From the NCBI GenBank assembly GCA_945889195.1, contig CAMDBB010000001.1, positions 202,766 to 266,765 of the forward strand: a stretch of DNA of 64,000 nt. The letters run 5' to 3'. Positions 50,736-60,185 of the stretch are shown piece after piece. A program made the position numbers and the translations under genes. The notes beneath the pieces were generated by a model, which saw only the letters and a list, made by a program, of their open reading frames with translations, did not search any database and was not told the origin of the DNA. The DNA is from Bifidobacterium breve. GTDB lineage: Bacteria; Actinomycetota; Actinomycetes; Nanopelagicales; Nanopelagicaceae. Each line of letters opens with the position of its first letter. The stretch's first letter is position 1.

Positions 50736-51875
50736 TTAGAAATTCAGCGATATGGGATTAAAGATGTCAGCGATTAAGAGAATCACAGTGAGCACCGCTA
50801 AGACTGCAAAGACTCCGATAGTGATAGGTGTAAGAACATTCACATCAATACCTGCAGGTCTTGGGCGTCCACGTAACCGCGCGATAAAGGCACGGATTTC
50901 GTCGGCAATCGCCACCGCCATATGGCCACCATCGAGCGGCAAAATTGGAAGTAAGTTAAAGAGCCCAACAAAGATATTGAGGCTTGCGACAATGAGAAGG
51001 AAGGTGCCGAGCTGTTCGGTGTTATCAAGTTTGGTACTGCTGACAACATCACCTGAAACTCGCGCTGCACCGACAACGCCAACAAGGCCATTGGGATCAC
51101 GTTCTTCGCCACCAAATGTTTGGCGGAAGAGTTGTGGCACCTTAGTAGGTAGCGTGAAGAGTGACTTTACGGATTCGCGCAGTAAGACACCTGTAGCTTG
51201 CGTGGATTCAACAATTGCCGGGAAGAAACTTTGTCGTTCGGTGCCAATCTTGGTGATGATTCCAAGAATGTAGCGCTTGGCGCTCTCGTCGTAGCGGGCA
51301 GAAGCCTTGATAATGATTTGCTCGCCGCCACGTGAAACCAAATAGGTAAGTGGCTTACCTTCAGATTTTGCGATGACCTGAGAGTCGATAAACCAATCTT
51401 TCACTTCAACGCCATCAACTTCAAGAATCTTATCCCCCGGAAGAAAACCAGCAGCGGCAGCTGCAGTGTTGGGGCTGACCTTGGTGATATCTGAGAGAAG
51501 GGTATTAACTCCAACGCCAAAGAAGATTGCGAAGATAAGGATGAAACCAATTAAGAGGTGAGCAAAAGATCCTGCTCCTAAGACAATGAGCTTCTTACCG
51601 GAGGATGCGGTAAAGAATGCGCGCCCTTCTTCGCCAGCGGGCATTTCATCGCGCGGGCTCATTCCCTCGATGCGACAGTAACCACCGGCCGGAATAGCCT
51701 TGATTCCAAATTCAGTTTCACCTTTAGTGAAAGACCAGATGCGTTTGCCAAAGCCGAGAAAGAATTCAGAGACCTTCATGCCGAAGCGCTTTGCAGTCAG
51801 GTAGTGGCCAAGTTCGTGGACCATGACCGAAAGCAGAAGTGCAACTGCAAAAGCGAGAATTCCTAGGAGTTCCAT
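50736..51875 (-). CDS. Site-2 intramembrane zinc metalloprotease (RseP/Rip1 type)
   Basis: Membrane protease of family M50B that cuts membrane-bound regulators. The 379 residues have HELGH in the first span (residues 20-24), a PDZ domain (about 115-190), and the third metal ligand in ILPLDGGHM, followed by two more spans. ATG 51875 (MELLGILAFAVALLLSV) has GAAGGACGG just upstream; the frame runs on to 51953 inside dxr but that part is not family sequence. In Mycobacterium the orthologue Rip1 lies in the same dxr-rip-ispG order and cuts anti-sigma factors. Confidence 0.94.
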   Translation of the reverse strand: MELLGILAFAVALLLSVMVHELGHYLTAKRFGMKVSEFFLGFGKRIWSFTKGETEFGIKAIPAGGYCRIEGMSPRDEMPAGEEGRAFFTASSGKKLIVLGAGSFAHLLIGFILIFAIFFGVGVNTLLSDITKVSPNTAAAAAGFLPGDKILEVDGVEVKDWFIDSQVIAKSEGKPLTYLVSRGGEQIIIKASARYDESAKRYILGIITKIGTERQSFFPAIVESTQATGVLLRESVKSLFTLPTKVPQLFRQTFGGEERDPNGLVGVVGAARVSGDVVSSTKLDNTEQLGTFLLIVASLNIFVGLFNLLPILPLDGGHMAVAIADEIRAFIARLRGRPRPAGIDVNVLTPITIGVFAVLAVLTVILLIADIFNPISLNF

Positions 51876-51885
51876 CGACCGTCCT

Positions 51886-53034
51886 TCATGCTCGAGCCCG
51901 TGCAACTTCGGAGGAAGCCACCTGACGAGCATCCTCTTCGATAGCACTGACATCGGCTAAATCGCGTGGTGCGGTTAGTGCTGATGCGCTCATCTTCTCC
52001 ACAACTGCCGATACTGTCTTAACAATCTGAGGGAATGAGATATTCCCATCAACAAATGCCTGGACAGCAACTTCATTCGCGGCGTTAAAGACAGCAGGTA
52101 AACCTTTACCGATTTCTCCACAATGGCGAGCAAGTGAGATTGCTGGAAAACGTGCAAAATCAATGGGGGCAAAGCTCCAAGAGTGAGATTGGGTCCAATC
52201 AACAGGTGGCATCGCACCCTTGACGCGATCGGGATAACCGAGCGCAAAAGAGATTGGCCCCTTCATATTGGGAGGTGATGCTTGTGCAATCGTTGAACCA
52301 TCATCGAATTCGACCATGGAGTGAATTACCGATTGCGGATGAATAACTGCCTCAATCTTTGAATAGGGAATATCAAAGAGGTAATGGGCTTCAATGATTT
52401 CTAAACCTTTATTCATCAAGGTCGCTGAATTTATAGTGACGACCGGCCCCATCACCCACGTTGGATGGTTAAGCGCTTCTGCAACAGTGACACTCTCTAA
52501 ATCGCTGCGATCGCGGAATGGTCCCCCGCTTGCAGTCAGTACCAACTTGGAAACCTGTGAATTCTTCTCGCCAATCAACGCCTGCCATAACGCTGAATGC
52601 TCTGAATCAACCGGCAATAGTTGATCACTCTTTGCGCGCGAAGTGACAATGTCGCCCCCTGCAACGAGAGATTCTTTATTTGCTAGCGCAACGCGATTGT
52701 CGGCATCGAGCGCTGCCAGAGTTGGGCCAAGCCCGATAGAACCAGTGATGGCATTGAGAACAACATCGCAAGAAATTGCTGCGATCTCGGTTGAAGCCTT
52801 TGGACCATCGATAACTTGAACTCCAGGAAGCCCCGCGCGTATCTGGTCGGCGTTCTTGGTGACTCCAACTACTTTGACTTTAAATTTACGCGCTTGCTCG
52901 ATAACCAAATCTGGTTGAGAACCAGCTGAGGTAATAGCTAGAACTGTAAAGCAATCAGGATTTTCCGCAACTATCTCGAGAGCTTGAACTCCGATTGATC
53001 CGGTTGAACCCAGGATAATCAGTTGGCGCGTCAT
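51886..53034 (-). CDS. dxr: 1-deoxy-D-xylulose 5-phosphate reductoisomerase
   Basis: NADPH-dependent second enzyme of the MEP isoprenoid pathway. The 382 residues begin with GSTGSIGVQALEIV, the cofactor-binding loop, followed by ANKESLVAGG, the metal-binding PVDSEHSALWQ, and LTASGGPFRD. It overlaps the potC-like permease stop by 4 nt. So expression of this core gene appears coupled to the inserted polyamine transporter genes upstream. Confidence 0.97.
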   Translation of the reverse strand: MTRQLIILGSTGSIGVQALEIVAENPDCFTVLAITSAGSQPDLVIEQARKFKVKVVGVTKNADQIRAGLPGVQVIDGPKASTEIAAISCDVVLNAITGSIGLGPTLAALDADNRVALANKESLVAGGDIVTSRAKSDQLLPVDSEHSALWQALIGEKNSQVSKLVLTASGGPFRDRSDLESVTVAEALNHPTWVMGPVVTINSATLMNKGLEIIEAHYLFDIPYSKIEAVIHPQSVIHSMVEFDDGSTIAQASPPNMKGPISFALGYPDRVKGAMPPVDWTQSHSWSFAPIDFARFPAISLARHCGEIGKGLPAVFNAANEVAVQAFVDGNISFPQIVKTVSAVVEKMSASALTAPRDLADVSAIEEDARQVASSEVARARA

Positions 53035-53825
53035 GAAACTTTGCGCTTGCGTCCTACAAATTGTCCGATGATGACAATGGCAAGGGCTAAGAAGAACATC
53101 GCCGAACCAATCACATTTGCCTGCGCTGGAATACCGCGCGCTGCAGATGTATAGACAAACTTAGGGAAGGTTGTCATTGTTCCGGAGTTGAAGTTGGTAA
53201 TGATGAAGTCATCGAAAGATAAGCTGAAAGCAAGGAGCGCTGCTGCTGCGATTCCAGGAGCCACGAGAGGAAGAGTGACGCGACGGAATGTTTCGCGTTC
53301 GTTGGCATATAAATCCATCGCAGCTTGTTCTAGCCGAGGATCAAGGCTGGCGATACGCGCCTTGACGGTGACTACAACAAATGAGACACAGAAGAGAACG
53401 TGTGCAATCACTGTTGGCCAGAAGCCTGGGTTGATCTGGAAGACCAAGAAGAGTGAGAGAAGAGATGCGCCTAAAACAATTTCAGGCGTTGCCATTGGCA
53501 AAAAGATAAGCAAGTTAGTCGTTGAGCGACCTTTGAAGTGATAGCGCCCGATAGCAAAGGCGATCATCGTGCCGAGAATCGTTGAGAAGAGAGTTGCTAA
53601 GAAACCAATCTTGATGGAGTTACCGAGCGCTGTACAGATTTCAGGTGCACCACATGGGTTCTGCCAGTTTTCGAGGGTGAATCCTTGCCAGACCAAGTTG
53701 CTCTTTCGTGAATCGTTAAAGGAGAAGGCGAAGGTGTAGGCAACTGGGATAAAGAGATAGGTAAATGCCACAACTGCATAGATGCGGATGAGGTTACGTT
53801 GGAACCAGCGAGATACTTTTCTCAT
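53031..53825 (-). CDS. potC: Polyamine ABC transporter permease, PotC type
   Basis: A 264-residue inner-membrane permease with about six spans. The EAA loop that contacts the ATPase is in EQAAMDLYANERETFRRVTL, near residue 180. The sequence FSFNDSRKSNLVWQGF near the N-terminus is typical of PotC/PotI. It overlaps the PotB-type gene by 4 nt and dxr by 4 nt. A specific substrate (putrescine or spermidine) cannot be assigned from sequence. Confidence 0.9.
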   Translation of the reverse strand: MRKVSRWFQRNLIRIYAVVAFTYLFIPVAYTFAFSFNDSRKSNLVWQGFTLENWQNPCGAPEICTALGNSIKIGFLATLFSTILGTMIAFAIGRYHFKGRSTTNLLIFLPMATPEIVLGASLLSLFLVFQINPGFWPTVIAHVLFCVSFVVVTVKARIASLDPRLEQAAMDLYANERETFRRVTLPLVAPGIAAAALLAFSLSFDDFIITNFNSGTMTTFPKFVYTSAARGIPAQANVIGSAMFFLALAIVIIGQFVGRKRKVS

Positions 53826-54685
53826 ACCAACTCCTCAGTTCCGGCCTTACGAACATAGAAAGTCACAAGAATCAGAATCGAAATCATCAAGGTAAATGAG
53901 AGCGCTGCAGCTGTTGGGTAATCCACGATACGGAAGTAGCGAGATTCGATGACATTTCCAAGCATCTTTGTTGTTGGACTTCCGAGGATTGCCGCATTGA
54001 CGTAATCGCCGGCTGCTGGAATAAATGTCAGCAGCGTGCCCGCGACAACGCCTGGCATGGAAAGTGGAAGAGTTACTTTGCGGAAGGTGGTAAAACCATT
54101 TGCATACAAATCCCCTGAAGCTTCAAGGGTGCGCGGATCAATGCGATCAATAGATGCATAGAGCGGCAGAGTCATAAATGGCAGGAAGTTATAAGTCATA
54201 CCTGCAACGACGGCAAAGGCGCTGGAAGTCAGCGTCGTGCTTTCAGAGATTATTCCTAGCGTTCGAAGCGGCTGCACAACAAAACCTTCTTCACCCAAGA
54301 TCTGTTTCCAGGCAATGGTGCGAAGTAAGAACGAGGTAAAGAAGGGAGCAATGACAAGGACCAACATGAAGTTCTTGTACTTGCCACCCTTAAAGGCGAT
54401 TGCATAGGCAAGTGGATAGGCAATCAGGAGCGCTAAAACTGTTGCGATAGTTGCATAGAGAAATGAGCGACCAAACTGTTCTCGATTTTCAATAAAGGCA
54501 TCGAAGTAATTTTGAAAACGTAAGGTCTGCTCGTATTGACCGGTATCTCCCCCGCCTACTGGAGTCTGCGTTGAAGTCTGGGCAAGATTAATCAGAGGAA
54601 AGATAAAGAAGGTTAAGAGGAACGCCATCCCCGGAAGTAATAGGAGATAGGGAGTTCTAATCTTGAACCCTTTTAACAGGGTCAT
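53822..54685 (-). CDS. potB: Polyamine ABC transporter permease, PotB type
   Basis: A 287-residue permease with about six spans and the EAA loop in LEASGDLYANGFTTFRKVTL. The opening PYLLLLPGMAFLLTFFIFPL is typical for PotB/PotH. It overlaps both potA and potC by 4 nt, so the two permeases and the ATPase are tightly coupled. The two permeases are different proteins, as in a standard heterodimeric PotBC channel. Confidence 0.9.
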   Translation of the reverse strand: MTLLKGFKIRTPYLLLLPGMAFLLTFFIFPLINLAQTSTQTPVGGGDTGQYEQTLRFQNYFDAFIENREQFGRSFLYATIATVLALLIAYPLAYAIAFKGGKYKNFMLVLVIAPFFTSFLLRTIAWKQILGEEGFVVQPLRTLGIISESTTLTSSAFAVVAGMTYNFLPFMTLPLYASIDRIDPRTLEASGDLYANGFTTFRKVTLPLSMPGVVAGTLLTFIPAAGDYVNAAILGSPTTKMLGNVIESRYFRIVDYPTAAALSFTLMISILILVTFYVRKAGTEELV

Positions 54686-55833
54686 TCTTCGTCTAGATCC
54701 TCATCAGGATTTACTTCAGTACCTGCTTCGGCATCTTCATCACCGCGAAGACCAAAGGTAAAGCTTGGCTCCCAAGAGATGTTGACGCTTTCTCCAACGC
54801 TAAATGGCGCAACGCCATCATCGTTCTGCTCAAAGACCATGAGCTCTTGTCCCCAAGGCATCATTACTTGATACTGAGTAGAGACACCGATGTAAGAAAC
54901 ATCTTCAACTTTTCCGCCGGTCAAGATATTGCCGGATGTCGCAGTTTCAAGGCGCGAGATACGGAACTTTTCTGGACGGATTCCCGCATAGATTGAGCTA
55001 TCGACAGCGTGAGAGCGATCCTTGCGCAGAGAAATCTTCTGACCGAAGAGATCAACAATCTTATTGTCACCATCGTTACCGCTGACAGTGCCTTTGATGA
55101 GGTTTGACTGACCCAAGAAGTTTGCAACGAATGCAGTCTCTGGATTGTCATACAAATCAGCAGGTGAACCCATCTGCTCAATCTGTCCTTCATTCATCAC
55201 CGCGATGGTGTCAGCCATAGTCATGGCCTCTTCCTGATCGTGGGTGACGTGTACGAAGGTGATGCCCACTTCTTTCTGAATCCACTTAAGTTCAATCTGC
55301 ATCTGGCGACGAAGCTTGAGATCAAGTGCGCCAAGTGGTTCATCGAGGAGTAGCAACGCTGGGCGGTTCACAATCGCTCGCGCTAGCGCGATACGTTGCT
55401 GCTGCCCACCAGATAGTTGAGTTGGCTTTCGCTGCGCAAGGTGTGGAAGCTCAACCAAGTTCAGCGCCTTATTGACGGCCTCATCTACATCTTTAATTCC
55501 ACGACGACGCAGACCAAATGCAATGTTTTCGAAGATGGTCAGATGTGGAAAGAGTGCGTAGTTTTGAAAGACTGTATTGATAGGGCGCTGATATGGCTTG
55601 GTATGTGTAATCTCAGTAACGCCCAAAGAGATTGTTCCTTGGGTTGGTTCTTCTAGCCCTGCAATCATGCGTAACGTTGTTGTCTTGCCGCATCCTGAAG
55701 GCCCAAGTAACGCAAAGAATGAGCCTTTAGGAATTGTCAACGACAAATCATTTACAGCAGTGAAATCACCATAAGACTTGGTGAGGTGAGAGAGTATTAA
55801 GTCTCCCCGTGCAGAACTAGCTACATCTGACAC
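54682..55833 (-). CDS. potA: Polyamine ABC transporter ATP-binding protein, PotA type
   Basis: A 383-residue ATPase. Walker A GPSGCGKTT is near residue 40, the Q-loop in VFQNYALFPHLTIFENIAFG, the signature LSGGQQQRIALARAI, and Walker B LLLLDEPLGALD. A C-terminal TOBE domain (about 290-365) follows. The last 15 residues are very acidic. It starts at the base after the potD stop and overlaps potB by 4 nt. The PotA assignment rests on the gene set; related CUT1/iron ATPases look alike. Confidence 0.92.
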   Translation of the reverse strand: MSDVASSARGDLILSHLTKSYGDFTAVNDLSLTIPKGSFFALLGPSGCGKTTTLRMIAGLEEPTQGTISLGVTEITHTKPYQRPINTVFQNYALFPHLTIFENIAFGLRRRGIKDVDEAVNKALNLVELPHLAQRKPTQLSGGQQQRIALARAIVNRPALLLLDEPLGALDLKLRRQMQIELKWIQKEVGITFVHVTHDQEEAMTMADTIAVMNEGQIEQMGSPADLYDNPETAFVANFLGQSNLIKGTVSGNDGDNKIVDLFGQKISLRKDRSHAVDSSIYAGIRPEKFRISRLETATSGNILTGGKVEDVSYIGVSTQYQVMMPWGQELMVFEQNDDGVAPFSVGESVNISWEPSFTFGLRGDEDAEAGTEVNPDEDLDEE

Positions 55834-57003
55834 TTAGTTGCCGGCGGCCTTCTGGAAAGCCTCGGTCCAAGTTGACTCTTCTGTAGGTGAGAGTGAACGG
55901 AATACATTGAGATTCGCCATCATCTTTTCAGATGGGAAGATGAACTCGCTCTTTGCAAGCTCTGGATCAATCTTCTCCATCTCAGCCTGTGCACCCTTAA
56001 CTGGGCAGACATAGTTGACATAGGCAGCTACTTCAGCAGCAACAGCCGGCTCGTAGTAGTAGTTGATGAGCTTCTCAGCGTTGACCTTTGCCTCAGCTGT
56101 AGCAGTTGATGGAATCAACATGTTATCGCCTGAGATTGTTCCGCCTGATTCTGGAACTGCGAAGTCAAACTTGCCTTCATTCTCAGACTTAAGAATAAAC
56201 ATATCGCCTGACCAACCGATAACGGCTGTGGCATCTCCTGATGTGAGGTCTTCAGCGTATTCGTTCCCCTTAACGCCACGGATCCAGCCATCTGAAATCT
56301 TCTGTTCAAGGAAGTCAACAGCGTTCATATATTGATCTTCTGTCACTGTCTGCAAGCTCACGCCTTGTGAAAGCAAGATGATTCCGATTGTGTCGCGCAT
56401 TTCAGAGAGGACAACAATCTTTCCCTTATTTGCTGGAGAGAAGAGGTCTTCGATTGTGCGGATTCCCTTTGGATTCTTTTCAACGTTCCAACCGAATCCA
56501 CCCATGATGCCTTGCCATGTGAGTGTGTATTCGCGCTTGGCATCAAATGATGGTGTTGCAAGTGTGTCGAGGATATTGGAGGCATTTGGAATATTTGCGC
56601 CATCAAGCTTCTGCGCATATCCAAGGCGGATCCAACGTGCAGCCATCCAGTCAGTTGGGCAGACTAGGTCGTAGCCAATATCTTTCTTAATCTTAAGTTG
56701 TGCTTGTACTTTTCCGTAGAACTCATCGTTATCGTTGTAATCTTCAAAGTACTTAACTGCAATGTCAGTCTCTTTTGTGAAAGCTTCAAGAGTTGGGTAC
56801 TTCTTACCTGAATCATCTACATCGAGGTAGAGAGGCCAGTTGCCCCAACGGACAGAGTTTGCTGAATCAGATCCTCCGCCGAATCCGCATGAAGCGAGCG
56901 CACCAGCACCCGCTACTGCTCCAGCGCCGGCTAAGACAGCACGACGTGAAACATGTGAATTAAGAATTGTGCGTGCTTCTGGTGATAGTGGTTTTTTAGC
57001 CAT
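55834..57003 (-). CDS. potD: Polyamine ABC transporter substrate-binding lipoprotein, Tat-exported
   Basis: A 389-residue extracytoplasmic binding protein of the PotD/PotF family. The N-terminus has a twin-arginine signal (SRRAVLAG, Arg20-Arg21), a hydrophobic Ala/Gly stretch, and the lipobox LASC with Cys39 as the lipid anchor. WGNWPLYLDVDDSG, a family-type ligand-binding strand, follows. It is first in potDABC. AAGGAG lies ten nt before the ATG and a good promoter is seen at 57063-57091. Tat export of a polyamine-binding lipoprotein is common in actinobacteria. Confidence 0.92.
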   Translation of the reverse strand: MAKKPLSPEARTILNSHVSRRAVLAGAGAVAGAGALASCGFGGGSDSANSVRWGNWPLYLDVDDSGKKYPTLEAFTKETDIAVKYFEDYNDNDEFYGKVQAQLKIKKDIGYDLVCPTDWMAARWIRLGYAQKLDGANIPNASNILDTLATPSFDAKREYTLTWQGIMGGFGWNVEKNPKGIRTIEDLFSPANKGKIVVLSEMRDTIGIILLSQGVSLQTVTEDQYMNAVDFLEQKISDGWIRGVKGNEYAEDLTSGDATAVIGWSGDMFILKSENEGKFDFAVPESGGTISGDNMLIPSTATAEAKVNAEKLINYYYEPAVAAEVAAYVNYVCPVKGAQAEMEKIDPELAKSEFIFPSEKMMANLNVFRSLSPTEESTWTEAFQKAAGN

Positions 57004-57056
57004 GAGTAATGGGCTCCTTTTGAGTAAATCTTGCCGGTGTAAGGGACGGACGTGCA

Positions 57057-57091
57057 GGGCTCATTATGTAGCCCTTTTGAGCGTGAACCAA
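57057..57091 (-). promoter_or_regulatory. potD: potD promoter with dyad around the -10 box
   Basis: On the minus strand TTGGTT (57091-57086), a 17-nt spacer and CATAAT (57068-57063) form a good promoter. The inverted repeat GGGCT-n8-AGCCC (57057-57074) frames the -10 exactly, so a repressor bound there would occlude RNA polymerase. The regulator is not known. Confidence 0.6.
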
Positions 57092-57130
57092 ACCTAAATT
57101 GAAAGAATTCTTCTGTGATTTCTTAGGGGT

Positions 57131-58558
57131 TTAGGCGTTGAGATTGGTCATCACATGCTTGATACGGGTGTAATCCTCGAAGCCATAGTTCGAGAGATCC
57201 TTGCCGTATCCGCTGCGCTTAAATCCACCGTGAGGCATCTCAGCCACCACAGGGATGTGGGTATTAATCCAGACGCAGCCGAAGTCAAAGGCCTTGGCCA
57301 GACGCATCGCGCGACCGTGGTCCTTGGTCCAGACCGATGAGGCCAGGCCGTATTCGACTCCGTTGGCCATCGCGATAGCTTCGGCCTCATCCTTAAATTT
57401 CTGGATGGTAATAACTGGGCCGAAGATTTCAGATTGAATCAACTCATCGCTCTGCTTGAGGTCGGCGATGACAGTAGGTGCCACAAAGTAACCAGGGCGA
57501 TTTGTTGGCTGACCACCGGCCACGATGCGAGCATGTGAAGGCGTGCGAGAAACAAATCCATTGACGCGTTCAAACTGTGATGCGTTATTTACTGGGCCGA
57601 CGATGACATCTTCATCTGGCATACCCATTCCGATGTGATTGGTCGCCTGATCGGCAAGCAACTTCACCATCTCTTCATAGACGCCTTCTTGCACAATCAC
57701 GCGAGTAGCGGCGGTGCAATCCTGGCCTGAATTGAAGTAGCCAGCGAGTGCAATTCCTTCAGCGGCAGCTTGTAGATCAGCATCGTTAAAGACGACAACG
57801 GGTGCTTTGCCACCAAGTTCAAGGTGTACACGCTTGAGTGATTTAGCTGCAGCCCCTGCAACTTCCATACCTGCGCGCACCGAACCTGTTACTGAAACCA
57901 TCGCAGGAGTTGGGTGATACACCAGCGCAGCACCTGTTGCGCGTTCTCCAGCAATTACGTTGATAACGCCATCAGGAAGAAATTCGCCCATGATCTGTGC
58001 CATAAAGAGTGTTGATGCAGGAGTTGTATCACTTGGCTTAAGAACTACTGAGTTTCCTGCTGCAATTGCCGGCGCCCATTTCCAGACTGCCATCATCATT
58101 GGGTAGTTCCACGGTGTTACTTGCGCACAAACACCGATTGGCTCGCGACGAATAAATGAGGTCATCCCCTTCATATACTCACCAGCAGAGCGACCTTCCA
58201 GGTTGCGAGCAGCACCTGCAAAGAAGCGAATCTGATCCACCATCGGTGGTATTTCTTCTGATGCAGTCAGACCCTTGGGCTTGCCGCAGTTCTCGGATTC
58301 AATATCAACAAATTCCTGTGCGCGCGCTTCGATGGCATCTGCAATTTTGAGCAGTGCGCGTTGACGCTCTGAAGGTGTGGAATCGCGCCAGATAGGAAAG
58401 GCCTCACTTGCCGCCTTCATCGCCTTATCGATATCAGCAGCGTTTGAGTTAGGAGCCGTTGCAAAGGCTTCACCGGTCGAAGGATTAATCAGCGTTGTTG
58501 TTTCGCCAGATGCGCTATCGACTGACTTGCCATTGATGAAATTCTGTAACTTCTTCAC
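57131..58558 (-). CDS. Aminobutyraldehyde-type aldehyde dehydrogenase
   Basis: NAD(P)-dependent aldehyde dehydrogenase of 475 residues. The general base Glu247 lies in HLELGGKAP and the nucleophile Cys281 in NSGQDCTAATR; the glycine motif is VSVTGSVRAG. The C-terminal block EMPHGGFKRSGYGKDLS fits the gamma-aminobutyraldehyde/PatD group. It sits upstream of potDABC, so it would oxidise the aldehyde from putrescine deamination to GABA. The aminotransferase or oxidase needed first is not in this window. Betaine aldehyde dehydrogenase is the main alternative. Confidence 0.85.
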   Translation of the reverse strand: MKKLQNFINGKSVDSASGETTTLINPSTGEAFATAPNSNAADIDKAMKAASEAFPIWRDSTPSERQRALLKIADAIEARAQEFVDIESENCGKPKGLTASEEIPPMVDQIRFFAGAARNLEGRSAGEYMKGMTSFIRREPIGVCAQVTPWNYPMMMAVWKWAPAIAAGNSVVLKPSDTTPASTLFMAQIMGEFLPDGVINVIAGERATGAALVYHPTPAMVSVTGSVRAGMEVAGAAAKSLKRVHLELGGKAPVVVFNDADLQAAAEGIALAGYFNSGQDCTAATRVIVQEGVYEEMVKLLADQATNHIGMGMPDEDVIVGPVNNASQFERVNGFVSRTPSHARIVAGGQPTNRPGYFVAPTVIADLKQSDELIQSEIFGPVITIQKFKDEAEAIAMANGVEYGLASSVWTKDHGRAMRLAKAFDFGCVWINTHIPVVAEMPHGGFKRSGYGKDLSNYGFEDYTRIKHVMTNLNA

Positions 58559-58561
58559 CTG

Positions 58562-59044
58562 CTATGCCTGACCTTTCGTAGCCCTTACCATCTGATCACC
58601 GTGATCGTATGGATGTTTTGTGTAGTTCTCTAACCAGCGAGCAATTGTGTACTTACCTGCTTCGGTATGCTCACCGAACTTCTCGAGATCACCTTCTTCC
58701 AACCGCTTAACCAAATCTAGAGATGCGGCTCGCACAGCGGCATAGACCGCAATCGAATTCGCAACATCACCATCGGCATAGGCAAGCTTTGGTTCATTAG
58801 CCCAAGCGCCTTCGTCATATCCCTGAATAATCGAACCTTCAGGTTCGGCAACCAAGCGACGCAGGCGCGCATATGACTGCGCCTCAGAATCTGCCATGTG
58901 ATGGATACATTGACGCGCTGACCATTCATTCTCAGCATGAACATCCATCACATCAGGGGTTACACCCCGCGCTAAATTAAGAAAATACTGTGTGGCAGCT
59001 TCGTATGCAGCTGCTGCTTCTTTCATATCCACTGTTGAGGCCAT
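58562..59044 (-). CDS. DinB-family protein
   Basis: A 160-residue four-helix protein of the DinB superfamily, with likely metal histidines in QCIHHMADSE (near residue 48) and YTKHPYDHGDQM (near 145). Members include thiol S-transferases dependent on bacillithiol or mycothiol, and many with no known activity. It ends 3 nt before the aldehyde dehydrogenase and follows rlmN by 13 nt. A detoxification role with the aldehyde dehydrogenase is speculation. Confidence 0.75.
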   Translation of the reverse strand: MASTVDMKEAAAAYEAATQYFLNLARGVTPDVMDVHAENEWSARQCIHHMADSEAQSYARLRRLVAEPEGSIIQGYDEGAWANEPKLAYADGDVANSIAVYAAVRAASLDLVKRLEEGDLEKFGEHTEAGKYTIARWLENYTKHPYDHGDQMVRATKGQA

Positions 59045-59057
59045 GAAGTGATACTAG

Positions 59058-60185
59058 TTAATTCTTTGCGTTCTCACTAGCGGCCAACTGTCCGCATGCG
59101 CCATCAATCTCACGGCCGCGAGTGTCACGTACTGTGACTGGCACCCCATAAGACTCAAGGATGCGAACAAACTCTGCCTCATCTTCGCGGCGTGATGCGG
59201 TCCACTTTGAACCTGGTGTTGGGTTTAGTGGAATCAGGTTGACGTGAGCGTTACGGTTTTTAAGTAAGCGTCCCAATAGGTCTGAACGCCACGATTGATC
59301 GTTGATATCGCGGATAAGTGCATACTCAATTGAGTAACGACGACCAGTCTTCTTTTCGTAGGCATCTGCTGCTGCCAAGACTTCGCGAACATTGAAGCGA
59401 TTGTTAATTGGTACAAGGCTGTCACGAAGTTCATCATCGGGTGTGTGGAGTGAAACCGCCAGAGTGCAGTTGATGCCTTCTTCAGTCAGTTTCTCAATGC
59501 CTGGCACTAAGCCGACAGTTGAGACAACGACTGAACGTGCTGAAATTCCAAGACCATCTGGGTTTGAGTCTGTGATGTTATGAAGCGTGCGCACGACTGC
59601 GTTGTAGTTAGCAAGAGGTTCGCCCATTCCCATAAAGACAATGTTGGATAGACGTGTTGGCCCGCCAGGTAGTTCACCGTTTGAACATGCGCGCGCGGCA
59701 GCAACGATTTGATCTGTGATTTCACCCGCTGAAAGGTTGCGAGTAAGTCCTGCTTGACCGGTTGCACAGAAAGGACAGTTCATACCGCACCCTGCTTGGG
59801 ATGAGATACAGACTGTTGTGCGATCGGAGTAACGCATTAAGACTGATTCAACGAGAACTCCATCGTGTAGCTTCCATAAATCTTTACGAGTCATTCCACC
59901 ATCTGTTGTGCGAGTTGTAACAAGTTCAATCAGCTTAGGGGTTAACGCTTCTGATATCGCTTGGCGCTCTGCCGCAGGGATATCTGTCCACTCCTCCGGA
60001 TTATTGGAAAGATGCGTGAAGTAATGAGTTGCAACTTGCGCCGCACGAAATGGTTGAAAGCCAAGCTCTTTAGCAAATGCTTTGCGCTCTGCCGGTGAAA
60101 AGTCAGCTAAATGCTTAGGAGCCTTTTTTCTCTGTACCGGTTCGTCGAAGACTAACTTCAGCTCAGTGGGGCGCTCAGTTGTCAT
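59058..60185 (-). CDS. rlmN: Dual-specificity 23S rRNA/tRNA (adenine-C2)-methyltransferase RlmN
   Basis: Radical SAM enzyme that methylates A2503 of 23S rRNA and A37 of some tRNAs. The 375 residues carry the cluster motif [11 protein letters not shown] and the second catalytic cysteine near the C-terminus in [21 protein letters not shown] is also diagnostic. The start is ATG 60185, overlapping the cdsA stop as ATGA; the frame extends to 60233 inside cdsA. It is followed by the DinB-like gene, not by dxr as in many relatives. Confidence 0.96.
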   Translation of the reverse strand: MTTERPTELKLVFDEPVQRKKAPKHLADFSPAERKAFAKELGFQPFRAAQVATHYFTHLSNNPEEWTDIPAAERQAISEALTPKLIELVTTRTTDGGMTRKDLWKLHDGVLVESVLMRYSDRTTVCISSQAGCGMNCPFCATGQAGLTRNLSAGEITDQIVAAARACSNGELPGGPTRLSNIVFMGMGEPLANYNAVVRTLHNITDSNPDGLGISARSVVVSTVGLVPGIEKLTEEGINCTLAVSLHTPDDELRDSLVPINNRFNVREVLAAADAYEKKTGRRYSIEYALIRDINDQSWRSDLLGRLLKNRNAHVNLIPLNPTPGSKWTASRREDEAEFVRILESYGVPVTVRDTRGREIDGACGQLAASENAKN

